Positions 1-8,928 of a stretch of DNA of 64,000 bases are shown here, piece by piece; the stretch's first letter is position 1; every line of letters starts with the position of its first letter. Location: the NCBI GenBank assembly GCA_951812525.1, contig OX638316.1, positions 3,962,506-4,026,505 on the forward strand. Reading direction: 5' to 3'. The notes beneath the pieces are model-generated. The model made no database searches and was not told where the DNA came from. It saw nothing but the letters and a program-made list of their open reading frames with translations. The position numbers and the translations under genes are program-made. Source of the DNA: an uncultured Poribacteria bacterium (GTDB lineage: Bacteria > Poribacteria > WGA-4E > WGA-3G).

Positions 1-800
1 TCGTTTCGTTTTTCAAGATCTTCACGAGCCAAATCTTCGCGTCCTGCTTTGAGGTTAATAACTGCGCGCTCTTGGCATCTTTCTGATTGTAGAGCAGCAC
101 CCTCATAAGCGTTCTGAAAAAGCTCTTCAACACCTACAGAGGCGTCAACCTTCTGGTGCGCCTCAGAAAGTCGGCTCGTCATCTCAGCAATCGTATTTTC
201 CAAAACCTTCTCTGGGTCTTTGATCTCGGCTTCCGATGGATCCTCCTCAGGAACCAATTTTACCACGACTGTTTCTGCTAACTTATCTCCCATACGCTGT
301 CGTTGCTTTCCAAATGTCCAGAGAGAATCCAATGGTTGAAAGATACTCGTAATACGGCGAATAAAAGAATCCTTAACGGTGCAAGGCTTGCCATCTTTCG
401 ATCGGAGTACCTGCAGCGATAGCAGCTTTTTGCCGGGTCCCTGTCCATCACTCAAGCCGTCCATGAAAAGAAGCGTGCCTACCCCTAACGATGTCCCACC
501 CCATAGTAAAGTATCAAAATCATAGTTTGCCCACGGTCCAAAAAGCGCAATTATGATCATTTGGGTGCCTTGTAATAGATCTTCGGATAGTTTAGTTCTG
601 GGACCTAATGTCCACAGTAATACGCTGAGCAATCCGATCCGAACAAGACTGGCACTAAAACCAGAACCCATCACATCAAAAAGAAGGACAAGAACCGATA
701 GAACCCCCGCTAAGAGCATTCCATCTATCAAGAATGCAAACAGACGCGCAAATCGGGAGCCTAATGTAAATTCTCTGCCTGCGATTTTGATGGACCTCAT
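1..800 (-). CDS. RDD-family membrane protein fused to a PspA/IM30-like region (partial)
   Basis: The reading frame is open from the ATG at 798-800 to the window edge, so the C-terminus is missing. A GGAGG ribosome site lies 9 bases before the ATG. The N-terminal ~165 residues look like an RDD domain: a conserved Arg near the first membrane helix (RFARLFAFLIDG), two or three hydrophobic segments, and the motif DGQGPGKKLLSLQVLR. After ~190 a charged helical region ends in ERAVINLKAGREDLARE, which resembles the PspA/IM30 coiled coil (phage-shock, membrane maintenance). PspA is normally a separate soluble protein, so a membrane-anchored fusion is unusual. A role in envelope stress or membrane remodelling is inference. 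Confidence 0.75.
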   Translation of the reverse strand, partial: MRSIKIAGREFTLGSRFARLFAFLIDGMLLAGVLSVLVLLFDVMGSGFSASLVRIGLLSVLLWTLGPRTKLSEDLLQGTQMIIIALFGPWANYDFDTLLWGGTSLGVGTLLFMDGLSDGQGPGKKLLSLQVLRSKDGKPCTVKDSFIRRITSIFQPLDSLWTFGKQRQRMGDKLAETVVVKLVPEEDPSEAEIKDPEKVLENTIAEMTSRLSEAHQKVDASVGVEELFQNAYEGAALQSERCQERAVINLKAGREDLAREDLEKRN

Positions 801-1022
801 CCTGAATAACCTCCGTATTTTTTGCGAAAACTGCTTAAGTGTTACATTGAAAGCGTAACTTTAACATTCTCTTCAAAGCAAGAGTTGCGATTAAATATCG
901 GCTTGCAAGCCTCAGCACACTGTCTCTCTATATCCTATAGATATAGAGTCAGTAAGGTTGAAAAAGGATAGTTAAACAGAGATTAAAAATGAGATGCGAG
1001 GCATGAAGCCTCGCTTACAAAA

Positions 1023-2081
1023 TTATAGGGTTGGTACGGTCACTGCGACTTCGCGTCCACCAGCGTTTGAGGAGTCAATAACGCCTTGAATGATAACGTT
1101 TGTGAGCATAACACCGTAAGGATCGATCGGTGCGGGTTTGCCTTCCCGAACAGCATCAACAAATGCAGTGTCTTCTGCGCGGAACACATCAACCGATTCA
1201 AATTCGGTGAACTCTTCATCATAGATTTCACCGTCTTTGTCGCCGTAGACGCGGACACCTTCCTCTGGTCCACGAACCTCGCCAATACCGAGGCGGAGTC
1301 CCGCTTTCTTACCGAGGAAAATTGTTCCACCCAGCGAATCCATGTTCATGCACCAACATGTCTTGAACACCATGCGTGCACCATTTTCAAAGACAACCCA
1401 ACCGACACCAAAATCTTCAACTTCGGTTTCACGGAGGGCAGGATTCCACGTGTTGTGTAAACTTAGGTAGTTAGAGGTGATACCAGAGACTGCGACGGGT
1501 TTAGGATGTCCCATCAGGTAGAGAGCAGTATCTAAGGCGTAAACGCCGATGTCAGCAGACGCGCCTAAACCTGCTGTTGCTTTTACAATAAAACTGCCAC
1601 CTGGATTTCCACGGCGGCGGTCGGCAACGGTTTCGACGTAGTAAATGTCGCCTAAAGTGCCGGCATCAACAATTTGTTTTGCTTTAACGACTTGTGCTGA
1701 GTATCGGAGTTTGAGTCCGATCATTAGGATTTTATCGTTTTCTTTTGCTGCGCGCCACATTGAGGCGGCGGCGTTTAACGTTGCCTCCATCGGCTTTTCG
1801 CAGAAGACATGTTTCCCTGCGTTCAGAGCGGCAACAGTAGGTGCGGCATGCACACCGGTAGGGGTACAGACGTAGACTGCCTCAATCTCGTCCATTTTGA
1901 GCATTTCGTTGTAGTCGGAGAATGTGCGCTTGATGCCCCAACGCTCTTGCGCACGCTCTAGGTTTGCTGGGACAAGATCCGCGGCGGCAACAATTTCGGC
2001 TCCCTCAATGTTAGCGAGCGTGCCGCAATGCGCCTGTGCGATGCCTCCTGCGCCAATCAAGCCTAATTTAACTGTTCTCAT
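1023..2081 (-). CDS. Gfo/Idh/MocA family oxidoreductase
   Basis: This 352-residue protein has normal family length and architecture. The N-terminal Rossmann fold carries GAGGIA at residues 11-16 for NAD(P). The catalytic Lys sits in the EKP motif (95-97). The active-site helix reads DIGVYALD (177-184), with Tyr where many members have His; this variant is common in glucose-fructose-oxidoreductase-like enzymes. Family members oxidise or reduce sugars, inositols or related polyols with NAD(P); the substrate here cannot be read from sequence. A GAGGAG ribosome site precedes the ATG. The gene is monocistronic, with a candidate promoter at 2115-2144. Confidence 0.93.
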   Translation of the reverse strand: MRTVKLGLIGAGGIAQAHCGTLANIEGAEIVAAADLVPANLERAQERWGIKRTFSDYNEMLKMDEIEAVYVCTPTGVHAAPTVAALNAGKHVFCEKPMEATLNAAASMWRAAKENDKILMIGLKLRYSAQVVKAKQIVDAGTLGDIYYVETVADRRRGNPGGSFIVKATAGLGASADIGVYALDTALYLMGHPKPVAVSGITSNYLSLHNTWNPALRETEVEDFGVGWVVFENGARMVFKTCWCMNMDSLGGTIFLGKKAGLRLGIGEVRGPEEGVRVYGDKDGEIYDEEFTEFESVDVFRAEDTAFVDAVREGKPAPIDPYGVMLTNVIIQGVIDSSNAGGREVAVTVPTL

Positions 2082-2114
2082 TTGTGTCTCCTCATTGGGT
2101 ATTATATCTCTTTG

Positions 2115-2144
2115 ATTTTAACGCATTTTTGATTTGGGAGTCAA
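2115..2144 (-). promoter_or_regulatory. Candidate sigma-70 promoter of the 2081 oxidoreductase
   Basis: On the minus strand TTGACT and TAAAAT are 18 bases apart, about 35 bases before the ATG at 2081. The boxes match 5 of 6 consensus bases each; the spacer is one base longer than ideal. Confidence 0.5.
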
Positions 2145-2338
2145 GAGAAAATTCGGTGTAACTAATTGGATAAAACACTTATGTATTGGGGGGTAGTAAA
2201 AAAAGGGGAGATTAGGAAACCACGCCAGCAGAAACGGAAGAGATTAATTGACGATTGTAAATCCCCCGAGAAAAATGTAGAATATAGTAGGTTATCTTAT
2301 GATGTCGCCTTTATTAAAAAAGGAAAAACTTGAGATTG

Positions 2339-2668
2339 CTAAATTGTGACGACGCGCTGATGTCCACCTGTGCTCTCAGAAGGCGTAATGCGAATCTCAA
2401 CGTTTCGATTCAGGCGATTCAAGAGTGTGAACAGGTGTTCAATGCTAAAATGTTCAAAGTCTCCATTTTTAATGTGGTCTACCTCTGATGGACTTAGACC
2501 CAGAAGTTCACCTGCTTTGGCAGAGGATAGTTTTCGTTCCTCAAGAAGATTGTAAACTTCAAAAGCTAAATCTGTCCTTAGCACTTCACGCTCAGCCTCT
2601 TCTTTAGAGAAACCAATGTCTAAAAACACATTGCCAGAACTCTTTTCAAATTTGATTGTGTTACTCAT
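2339..2668 (-). CDS. XRE-family helix-turn-helix protein (HigA-like antitoxin/regulator)
   Basis: Residues from the start MSNTIKFEKSSGNVF match the family of ~100-residue HTH proteins that usually sit beside a RelE/HigB toxin: a short acidic N-terminus, then a helix-turn-helix (LSSAKAGELLGLSPSEVDHIKNGD) and a closing helix (HLFTLLNRLNRNVEIRI). The frame is open upstream to an ATG at 2758, adding 30 residues not typical of the family; I prefer the internal start although its ribosome site is weak. No toxin gene is visible on either side, so it is either an orphan antitoxin or a free-standing regulator, possibly for the restriction-modification genes upstream. Confidence 0.75.
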   Translation of the reverse strand: MSNTIKFEKSSGNVFLDIGFSKEEAEREVLRTDLAFEVYNLLEERKLSSAKAGELLGLSPSEVDHIKNGDFEHFSIEHLFTLLNRLNRNVEIRITPSESTGGHQRVVTI

Positions 2669-3005
2669 ACCTTCATCTTTGGGAGAATCTGGTATTTGCT
2701 CGCGAGAGTACGTTATCCATACCATATCTTTTATAATCTTATTCATAATTCCACGCATGTAACATTACAACACATTTTTAGAATCCTTGCCATATTGAAA
2801 AAGACACTAGTAGGGTCATTTAGTTTTTAGAAGTTATTGGGTTTTCCGCCTTTTTTGACTGGACGAAGTTAGAAAACCTTCTACTGGGTTTGACGAAGAA
2901 AAAAGTACAAAAATATTCACGGATATAAAGTAAATATATAAATTAAATGCCCCTGCACAGCTCTGCTCTAACCGAGCAGGATTATCTGAACGGTGGAGTA
3001 AGAAT

Positions 3006-3677
3006 TTATTCGTTCAAGTTTGATAGATAATCTAATAGTGAACTTTCTAAATGTAGTCTTTTATGGTTTTTAAAGAAATTAATAATGGCATCTGGATTAT
3101 GCTTCCGTTTTTGGTCGTATGCTTTTCTAGCATAAGTAGCAAAACCAAATTCTTGGTCTGACATATGTTCTTCGTTAAACAATTCTGAACGTTCGAGTTC
3201 TTTATCGAAGAACCCTTTAAGGATTTCTCTATCTTTGTTATGTAATATGTCACATCCTCTAAAAAAGGTTATATCTCTTCTTCCATAAGATGCAAATATG
3301 TATAATCCATTATCTCTAGGTAAGCCGGAATTCCATACTGGCTTTGTAGCGTTGCTTTTAACGAATTTTAGTTCTAAACAAAAAATAAAACGTCTGCCAA
3401 ATATCAGAAAGTCTGGATATTGCTGTGAACCAAACGGTTGATCAATATAATGTTGTTCAAAAAAGGTTTCGTTTTCTATTATATCTTGATCATTTTCTAT
3501 AATAGATTTGAAATAATTCTTATAATTTACACCCACTGATTTAAAACTGGTTTTATCACATCCAAAATTTTCTAATTGACTAGCTATACAATTCTCAAAT
3601 TCTTTACCACTGCTACTTATTAGATATTTGGCTGGATTGGTATTTATATCAGAAAATAAGTTAAGAATCGTTTCCAT
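3006..3677 (-). CDS. Putative type II restriction endonuclease (PD-(D/E)XK)
   Basis: This 223-residue protein has a plausible nuclease core: P88-D89 (QYPDFLIF) followed 13 residues later by E102-L-K104 (CLELKFVKS), the spacing and beta-hairpin context of the PD-(D/E)XK fold. It starts 17 bases inside the end of the adjacent N6-adenine methyltransferase, so the two are co-transcribed and probably translationally coupled. That gene order, methyltransferase first, is typical of type II systems in which protection is made before cleavage. Recognition sequence unknown. Both genes are more AT-rich than most neighbours, a sign of horizontal transfer. Family assignment rests on the motif and context. 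Confidence 0.75.
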   Translation of the reverse strand: METILNLFSDINTNPAKYLISSSGKEFENCIASQLENFGCDKTSFKSVGVNYKNYFKSIIENDQDIIENETFFEQHYIDQPFGSQQYPDFLIFGRRFIFCLELKFVKSNATKPVWNSGLPRDNGLYIFASYGRRDITFFRGCDILHNKDREILKGFFDKELERSELFNEEHMSDQEFGFATYARKAYDQKRKHNPDAIINFFKNHKRLHLESSLLDYLSNLNE

Positions 3678-4524
3678 AAAGTTCAGAATACTCCCTTACT
3701 AAGTCACCTTTCCTGAAGCCAGGTATAGCAGTAGTATACTTATATGCTAATTTATCGTAATCTATGGACAACAGACGTGATAATACACAAGAATCCTTTG
3801 CTTTTAAAAGTATCCACTGCTTATGTTTTTCACACTTTGCAGCGTCTGTTTCTCTCCGTGAATAATCTTGCCAACCTTGAGAAGGTACAGCAAAGTCAAA
3901 ATTATTCTTGAATACTTTTAGGGCATCAGGAGTGTTATTGTATTGCCATATTTGAAAATCTTTATGGTAAATTGGCGGGCTTTCGTATTGTCTCATATCA
4001 TTATGCGGACAATACAAGCGAGTCCATATTTGGAATTCAGTATTTACCGAGTAAGTTTTTCCATTATCAAGTTCAAAAGCATCTCTTGGCAAATCTAGGC
4101 TGCTAATAAATTTCATACTAGAATCCAATTTTTTCTGTACCATAAACTTTCGGAAAATAACTGGAACAATGAAGGCAACAGTATCAGCTAAATATGCTGA
4201 ATGATTGAAAAATGCAATTGCTAAATTTGCCCTTTTTCCGAATGGTGGATTACCCACCACTATAGTATTTGTTGAGTCAAAATCAATCTCAACTGTTTTT
4301 AAAAAATCCTGTGATACTACTCCGTCACACTTGGGTTCTAAATCCATTCCTATGCGTCTTTTTGGTGGCATTAACTTGAAAAATGAGCCTGTACCAGCTG
4401 ATGGCTCTAAAAAGAAAAGGTGCTCCATTTTTTTGTGTAATGAAAGAAGAGTTTTAGTAAGGTGATCCCAACACATTCTTGCTATTTCTTGTTTTGTATA
4501 AAATTGATCTAAAGAAATTTTCAT
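3661..4524 (-). CDS. Adenine-specific DNA methyltransferase (type II R-M)
   Basis: A 287-residue SAM-dependent methyltransferase. Motif I is EPSAGTG (40-46, SAM binding). Motif IV is NPPF (92-95), the catalytic signature of N6-adenine (or N4-cytosine) DNA methylases of the gamma/TaqI-like order. The remaining C-terminal half (residues 120-287) probably recognises the target. It overlaps the endonuclease gene by 17 bases. A long perfect hairpin (4606-4640) lies about 80 bases upstream of its ATG. The low GC of this segment against the flanks suggests an acquired module. The enzyme would protect host DNA from the paired nuclease. Confidence 0.88.
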   Translation of the reverse strand: MKISLDQFYTKQEIARMCWDHLTKTLLSLHKKMEHLFFLEPSAGTGSFFKLMPPKRRIGMDLEPKCDGVVSQDFLKTVEIDFDSTNTIVVGNPPFGKRANLAIAFFNHSAYLADTVAFIVPVIFRKFMVQKKLDSSMKFISSLDLPRDAFELDNGKTYSVNTEFQIWTRLYCPHNDMRQYESPPIYHKDFQIWQYNNTPDALKVFKNNFDFAVPSQGWQDYSRRETDAAKCEKHKQWILLKAKDSCVLSRLLSIDYDKLAYKYTTAIPGFRKGDLVREYSELYGNDS

Positions 4525-4605
4525 GTAAAACCTCTTAGTTTCTATTTGTTAACTTAACATTTTGGAAATATCTCCAATTCATATTCTTATAAGTGTATAA
4601 TATCA

Positions 4606-4640
4606 CAACAGACAAAAAAAGCCAAGTTTTTTGTCTGTTG
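4606..4640. repeat. Perfect 14-bp-stem hairpin upstream of the R-M operon
   Basis: CAACAGACAAAAAA and its exact complement flank the 7-base loop AGCCAAG. It could end incoming transcription or act as an operator or attenuator for the methyltransferase gene. The T-run on either strand would let it work as a bidirectional terminator. Confidence 0.8.
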
Positions 4641-4993
4641 ATTCTGCTATGCAAGTTAGTAAATTCTAGCCTTATTCGGCAATAATTTTCAAAGTTTGGG
4701 ATAATGATATTTTGGTAATCAATAACAGAGAAAAGGGACTTAAGTCTATTTTCTTTATATCTTACCATTTACTATGATACAATCGTAAAACTCCGCCATG
4801 GTTAGGTGAATTTTAGGTAATACACTCTCAGGAACATGCGGCGTTCGTGTGAGAGACCTAGTTACTATGGATGAACTTAAGTGCTTTTTATCGATGTTTA
4901 ATTTTTTCATAGATTACCACTCAACCCAACCTACGAAAACAATTAGACTTTCATTTGGATCTCATATTATTCAGTAGCTTTAAGGGATTGATA
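4641..4993. other. Intergenic region without a supported gene
   Basis: AT-rich space between the R-M module and the alcohol dehydrogenase. A 77-codon minus-strand frame (4535-4768) runs through it but has no ribosome site and no recognisable protein features. I see nothing else. Confidence 0.5.
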
Positions 4994-5022
4994 TTGACAC
5001 GATTCCGAATTCATAGTATATT
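4994..5022 (+). promoter_or_regulatory. Sigma-70 promoter of the 5056 alcohol dehydrogenase
   Basis: TTGACA, 17 bases, TATATT: a perfect -35 box and a 5/6 -10 box at ideal spacing, ending 33 bases before the GTG start at 5056. Confidence 0.8.
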
Positions 5023-5055
5023 CCAAACAGACGACTATCTTTGGAGGAAGCTATT

Positions 5056-6087
5056 GTGAAAGCGGCACAATTTTACGGTGGAAAAGATATAAGGGTTGAA
5101 ACGGTACCAGATCCAACCCCTGAACAAGGACAGGTCTTAGTACAGGTTGAAGCGGCTGGGATCTGTGGTAGTGACCTACACGGATACCACCATCAACCCG
5201 AAAAACCTTCACCCCCGCGTATCGGCGGACATGAGTTGATGGGCGAAATTATCGATATAGGCAGGGATGTTACAGGCTATGGAAAAGGCGACCGCGTGGC
5301 AGTTGAGCCAATCACGCCGTGTAACGACTGTCCTGAGTGCTATAACGGATACTATAATATTTGCGTGAACCTGCGACACGGTGGTGGCGGTTTTGCGGAG
5401 TTTATGGCGGCAAAGATACCAAACGTCTATTCGCTTCCAGATAGCGTCTCTGCTGAGGGAGGCGCGTTGGCGGAAGTCTATGCAGTCGCAGTTCACGCTG
5501 TCAACAGAGCAATGGTATCTCCAGGCGATCGCGTCGCCATTATCGGCAGCGGTCCGGTAGGACTGACGATTGCACAGGTAGCAGATGTTGCAGGAGCAAC
5601 TTCTATTGCTATGCTTGGAAAACCCGATGGACCGATACAGATTGCTCACGAAGCAGTCGGTGCGCTACCTATTAACGTAGATAAGACGGATGCTGTCGAG
5701 GCTATTATGGACTGGAGCGATGGCAGAGGTGCAGATGTCGTCTTTGAAGCTGTCGGTGGCACGGCGAATACACTCGGACAGGCGACAGAGATCGCAGCAA
5801 AGCGCGGTAGAATCTGTATGGTAGGTGGACATCGTACGCCTCTGACCTTTTCAGAGCGGTTCGCACGAAGCCGAGAACTCACGGTAATATGGTCGTTCTG
5901 TTACGGCAGACGTGGTGGAAAAACAGAGTTCCAAGTTGCCATTGATCTGCTCGCAGCGGGTAAACTCGACCCGAATCCATTGGTTACACACAAATTCAAT
6001 TTAGACGATGTCAACGAAGCATTTGCCGTCGCCGCAGGACGTGATGAGCACGGGTCTGTTAAAGTTCTCGTGTTGCCTAACGATTAA
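5056..6087 (+). CDS. Zinc-dependent alcohol/polyol dehydrogenase (MDR family)
   Basis: A 343-residue medium-chain dehydrogenase. The catalytic zinc site is visible as C37 (ICGSD) and H59-E60 (GGHE); the structural zinc loop has four Cys at 89, 92, 95 and 103. The NAD-binding motif is GSGPVG (164-169). I chose GTG at 5056 because GGAGGA lies 7 bases before it; the in-frame TTG at 5041 has no ribosome site. The closest described groups are sorbitol/threonine/butanediol dehydrogenases; the substrate is not determined. A ThuA-domain gene follows after 46 bases, suggesting a two-gene sugar or polyol catabolic unit. Confidence 0.92.
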   Translation: MKAAQFYGGKDIRVETVPDPTPEQGQVLVQVEAAGICGSDLHGYHHQPEKPSPPRIGGHELMGEIIDIGRDVTGYGKGDRVAVEPITPCNDCPECYNGYYNICVNLRHGGGGFAEFMAAKIPNVYSLPDSVSAEGGALAEVYAVAVHAVNRAMVSPGDRVAIIGSGPVGLTIAQVADVAGATSIAMLGKPDGPIQIAHEAVGALPINVDKTDAVEAIMDWSDGRGADVVFEAVGGTANTLGQATEIAAKRGRICMVGGHRTPLTFSERFARSRELTVIWSFCYGRRGGKTEFQVAIDLLAAGKLDPNPLVTHKFNLDDVNEAFAVAAGRDEHGSVKVLVLPND

Positions 6088-6133
6088 CAAAAGGGAGTTT
6101 ACATAGCAAGTATGGCTTGCTGACTACACCGAA

Positions 6134-6769
6134 ATGGAAAATCTGAAATTACTTATATTTGTAGGGACAGAAGGTATTTACCACGATCATGCCGGGAACG
6201 GACAGTTCTTAACGCAAATGATCAACGATGGTGGCGAGATTCAGGCGGATTTCGCGCAAGACTACAATGTGCTTGCCGAGGGACTTAGCGGATATGATAC
6301 AGTCCTATTCTATACGGATGTTGGCGAACTGACTTCAGCACAAGAAGAGGGATTGCTCAACTACATCCGAACAGGTGGTGGATTTTACGGATTGCACACG
6401 GCTGCTGCTTCATTTAGAGAATCTGAAGGCTACCACGGTATGCTCAATGGGTTCTTTGATGGACATAGCCCGTATATGGACTTCAAGGTTAACGTGAGTG
6501 AGGGTGCACATCCGATCACTGAAGGATTAGCCGATTTTGAGGTGACGGATGAACTTTACTACCTAAAGCATAATCCGGCTACATCGCATCATTTGATGTC
6601 CGCTTATGACCACACGAAAGATGAGACGCACGTCATGGCGTTCCACCATACGTATGGAGAGGGTAGGGTTTTCTATTTTGCGCTCGGACACGACATGGCA
6701 GTGCTTGAGAATCCGAGTTTTCAGACGGTTATCCGCCGAGGCGCGCTGTGGGCAGCGAAACGGCTTTGA
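6134..6769 (+). CDS. ThuA domain protein (class I glutamine-amidotransferase-like)
   Basis: The 211 residues form a complete ThuA domain: the start strand LLIFVGTEGIYHDH, the loop YDTVLFYTDVGELT, the conserved GGGFYGLHTAA, then HPITEGL, and a C-terminal GEGRVFYFALGHD followed by the closing helix of a trimmed Rossmann-like fold. ThuA was named from a trehalose/disaccharide utilisation locus, and relatives occur with Gfo/Idh/MocA and sulfatase genes in polysaccharide-degrading bacteria. No signal peptide is visible, so it is probably cytoplasmic. It probably shares the promoter at 4994 with the dehydrogenase upstream. Exact activity is unknown for most members. Confidence 0.9.
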   Translation: MENLKLLIFVGTEGIYHDHAGNGQFLTQMINDGGEIQADFAQDYNVLAEGLSGYDTVLFYTDVGELTSAQEEGLLNYIRTGGGFYGLHTAAASFRESEGYHGMLNGFFDGHSPYMDFKVNVSEGAHPITEGLADFEVTDELYYLKHNPATSHHLMSAYDHTKDETHVMAFHHTYGEGRVFYFALGHDMAVLENPSFQTVIRRGALWAAKRL

Positions 6770-6835
6770 AAAAGCGGTGATAGGCGGATATGGTGATTTA
6801 TTTAACGTGAGTTCGACATATTGTGGCAAGTGTGT

Positions 6836-6908
6836 TGTACCACAAACTGTTAGTTTGTGACGTGCGAAGTAACCTCGGAAGCATCGCAAACTAACAGTTT
6901 ACGGTACA
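6836..6908. repeat. Inverted-repeat element with the AAACTGTTAGTTTG core
   Basis: Two ~27-base arms (6836-6862 and 6881-6908) are imperfect inverted copies, each holding AAACTGTTAGTTTG, itself partly palindromic. The same core occurs inside the 130-bp elements at 19691 and 48128. It lies between convergent genes, so it may also serve as a transcription end. A second small hairpin (TCAAGT/ACTTGA) lies at about 6940-6956. Confidence 0.75.
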
Positions 6909-7029
6909 AGTTCTCTTTATTGAACTGACGTAAATTATCAAGTTGGATTTCCACTTGATTCGATCCAAGCAGCAGTATAATTCTGGGAAGTTTCCTCACC
7001 TCGCCAGCGTTACTTAAGGGTTTATAGCA

Positions 7030-8361
7030 CTATATTATCATATCACGTGCCGGATAGTGTTTGTCACCCGGTGATATATCCGTTGGATCGTTTGATACAG
7101 CGGTGTCGGGCGGTTCCATAATCTGGTTTTCGCTTACCGGATCGTCTGTCTCAGCACGCCATTGATCTAAACGCTCCCGCATCTCGGCTAAAACGTCCAC
7201 ATAATCTGGATTTTCAGCGAGGTTGTGTGCCTCTGACGGATCGAACACGACATCATACAACCGTTCCGATTCAACGGGTTGGTCACCCCAACCGTGTTCC
7301 ATCATTAAGGTTTTACTAATGCTGTCGTCGCAATTGGGGAGTGCCCATTTTTCTGCGTTGTCATAGCGTCTGATATATTTCCACCGTTTGGTTCGGATGG
7401 CGCGCTGCGGTTCATAACAGCAGTGATAGTTGACTTCCGCAAAGATAGCGTCTCGAACATCTTCTGACTCGCCATTCACTAACGGGAGAAGCGAATTGCC
7501 TTGCAGCCATGCTGGTGCTTCAATGCCAGCCAATGCACAGATCGTTGGAAAGAGATCGATCTGACTGACCAACCCATCGATAACTTGCCCGCCACTAAAA
7601 CCGCCTGGACCGCGAACAATTAACATTATGCCAATACCGTGGTCAGTAAGGTGACATTTCATGTTAGGGAATGCAAGCCCGTGATCGGTCGTACAGATTA
7701 CGAGCGTGTTCTCAGCGATTCCATTTTCTTCCAGAGCGTCAAACACAACGCCCATTTTCCTATCCAAAGTCCGGGCTGCGTCTATGTATTCCGCCATATC
7801 TTGTCTTGTCACAGGTGTATCCGGGAATGGTGCAGGTGGTTTTACATAACGCGGATCGGTTTTCGATTCTCCCTCTGGCGGTGGATCAAATCCCTTTCCT
7901 CGGCGATGCGTTTCACCAAACCCGACATCTAAAAAGAACGGCGCGTCGTGGTTCTCAGCGATAAAGTTTCGTGCGCGTTCTTCTGCACCTGCGCGCACGC
8001 TGCCTTCGGATAGAAGATGTTGGTATCCCGTCTCCTTGAGATCTCGGACGACATGCTGAAATCCTGCCAAAGCGGTCGTGTAGCCAGCCTGATTTAAGGT
8101 GTAGGTTATGAGGTGTTCTGGCACCGGAAGACTCCACCCGCGATTTGCTAAACCACCCATGCCGCAGCTATGGGCGTATTGTCCAGTGAGCAATGCGGCG
8201 CGGGATGGCGAACAGGTTGGGTTGGCACAAAAGGAGTTTCGGAACACAACCCCCTCTTCGGCGAGTTTTTGTATGTTCGGTGTTGGAATCGCATGTCCAT
8301 AAGGTTGAACATATCGACCTGTGTCGTGTGAATGGATATAAACTATGTTTGGTTTGCTCAT
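7030..8361 (-). CDS. Sulfatase (alkaline-phosphatase superfamily, Cys-type)
   Basis: A 443-residue sulfatase, slightly short for the family. The modification motif C50-SPSR54 carries the Cys that is converted to formylglycine, followed by the conserved AALLTGQYAHSCGM. The N-terminus PNIVYIHSHDTG holds a metal ligand (D13), and a later TTDHG supplies a metal-binding Asp-His pair. No signal peptide is seen, so it appears cytoplasmic unless the start is upstream. It would hydrolyse sulfate esters of sugars or other organics. FGE-like proteins at 18809 and 50584 are candidate maturases, though both are distant. A weak AAAGG ribosome site precedes the ATG. Confidence 0.93.
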   Translation of the reverse strand: MSKPNIVYIHSHDTGRYVQPYGHAIPTPNIQKLAEEGVVFRNSFCANPTCSPSRAALLTGQYAHSCGMGGLANRGWSLPVPEHLITYTLNQAGYTTALAGFQHVVRDLKETGYQHLLSEGSVRAGAEERARNFIAENHDAPFFLDVGFGETHRRGKGFDPPPEGESKTDPRYVKPPAPFPDTPVTRQDMAEYIDAARTLDRKMGVVFDALEENGIAENTLVICTTDHGLAFPNMKCHLTDHGIGIMLIVRGPGGFSGGQVIDGLVSQIDLFPTICALAGIEAPAWLQGNSLLPLVNGESEDVRDAIFAEVNYHCCYEPQRAIRTKRWKYIRRYDNAEKWALPNCDDSISKTLMMEHGWGDQPVESERLYDVVFDPSEAHNLAENPDYVDVLAEMRERLDQWRAETDDPVSENQIMEPPDTAVSNDPTDISPGDKHYPARDMII

Positions 8362-8386
8362 ATAATATAGCCTTTGATATAAAGTA

Positions 8387-8407
8387 GGCGCGCTGCGTAA
8401 GCGCGCC
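8387..8407. repeat. GGCGCGCT/AGCGCGCC hairpin
   Basis: An 8-bp GC-rich stem sits between the small gene at 8461 and the sulfatase, both on the minus strand. A near-identical hairpin (TAGGCGCGCTT) with a T-run is found at 56639, so this is a dispersed hairpin family. Confidence 0.7.
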
Positions 8408-8460
8408 GATTCTGAGAAATACTGCTTTATTTACCAAGAACTCGTGTGTAAAGCCGGTAA

Positions 8461-8673
8461 CTACTCCGACTGGAGGTGGACCCAGGCATTATCTTCCTCT
8501 GAAAGATGCTGGTTCTGTGTGAACGCAGCTTCACTAAGCAAAGCGATTTCAGGGACTCGGAGTTCATCGCTGAAAATTGTCGCAAATTCTCGTCTGAGTT
8601 TCGGCAACCGGATCGGTCTAATCGATTCTACGTCTTTCTGTTTATCCATCGTCGCACCAACAATCTTAGACAT
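8461..8673 (-). CDS. Small hypothetical protein (70 aa)
   Basis: I do not recognise this protein. Support for a real gene is a strong ribosome site, GGAGG 6 bases before the ATG, and a coherent soluble composition: basic N-terminal half (LPKLRREFATIF) and acidic C-terminal half (LSEEDNAWVHLQSE). No signal or membrane segment and no cysteines. It lies 100 bases upstream of the sulfatase on the same strand, with a GC hairpin between. The size and charge pattern would suit an antitoxin-like or adaptor protein, but nothing specific supports that. Confidence 0.6.
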   Translation of the reverse strand: MSKIVGATMDKQKDVESIRPIRLPKLRREFATIFSDELRVPEIALLSEAAFTQNQHLSEEDNAWVHLQSE

Positions 8674-8812
8674 GGGACACCTCCTATAACTTATCGCTTC
8701 GTAGAATAGAGAACGAAGCGGAAAAACGCTCTAAATTTGGTTGATTTTGTATAACTTTAGTATGCATTAAACCCAAAAAAATGTCAAGAGATATTATGTG
8801 TCGAATTCGTTG

Positions 8813-8841
8813 TTGACTGTAAATTAAAGCTATCGTATCAT
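8813..8841 (+). promoter_or_regulatory. Sigma-70 promoter of the 8929 gene
   Basis: TTGACT, 17 bases, TATCAT: 5/6 matches at both boxes with ideal spacing, about 90 bases before the ATG at 8929. Confidence 0.65.
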
Positions 8842-8928
8842 ATCAACAAAGGTATTCCCATAATGGACTGGCTTCGCCTCTGGGAATAGACTGATACATT
8901 CCTTTCTCCCAACACAAGGAGAACACCA

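Noticed and set aside
4535-4768. 77-codon minus-strand frame upstream of the methyltransferase
   Set aside because: Low complexity, runs through the hairpin, no ribosome site.
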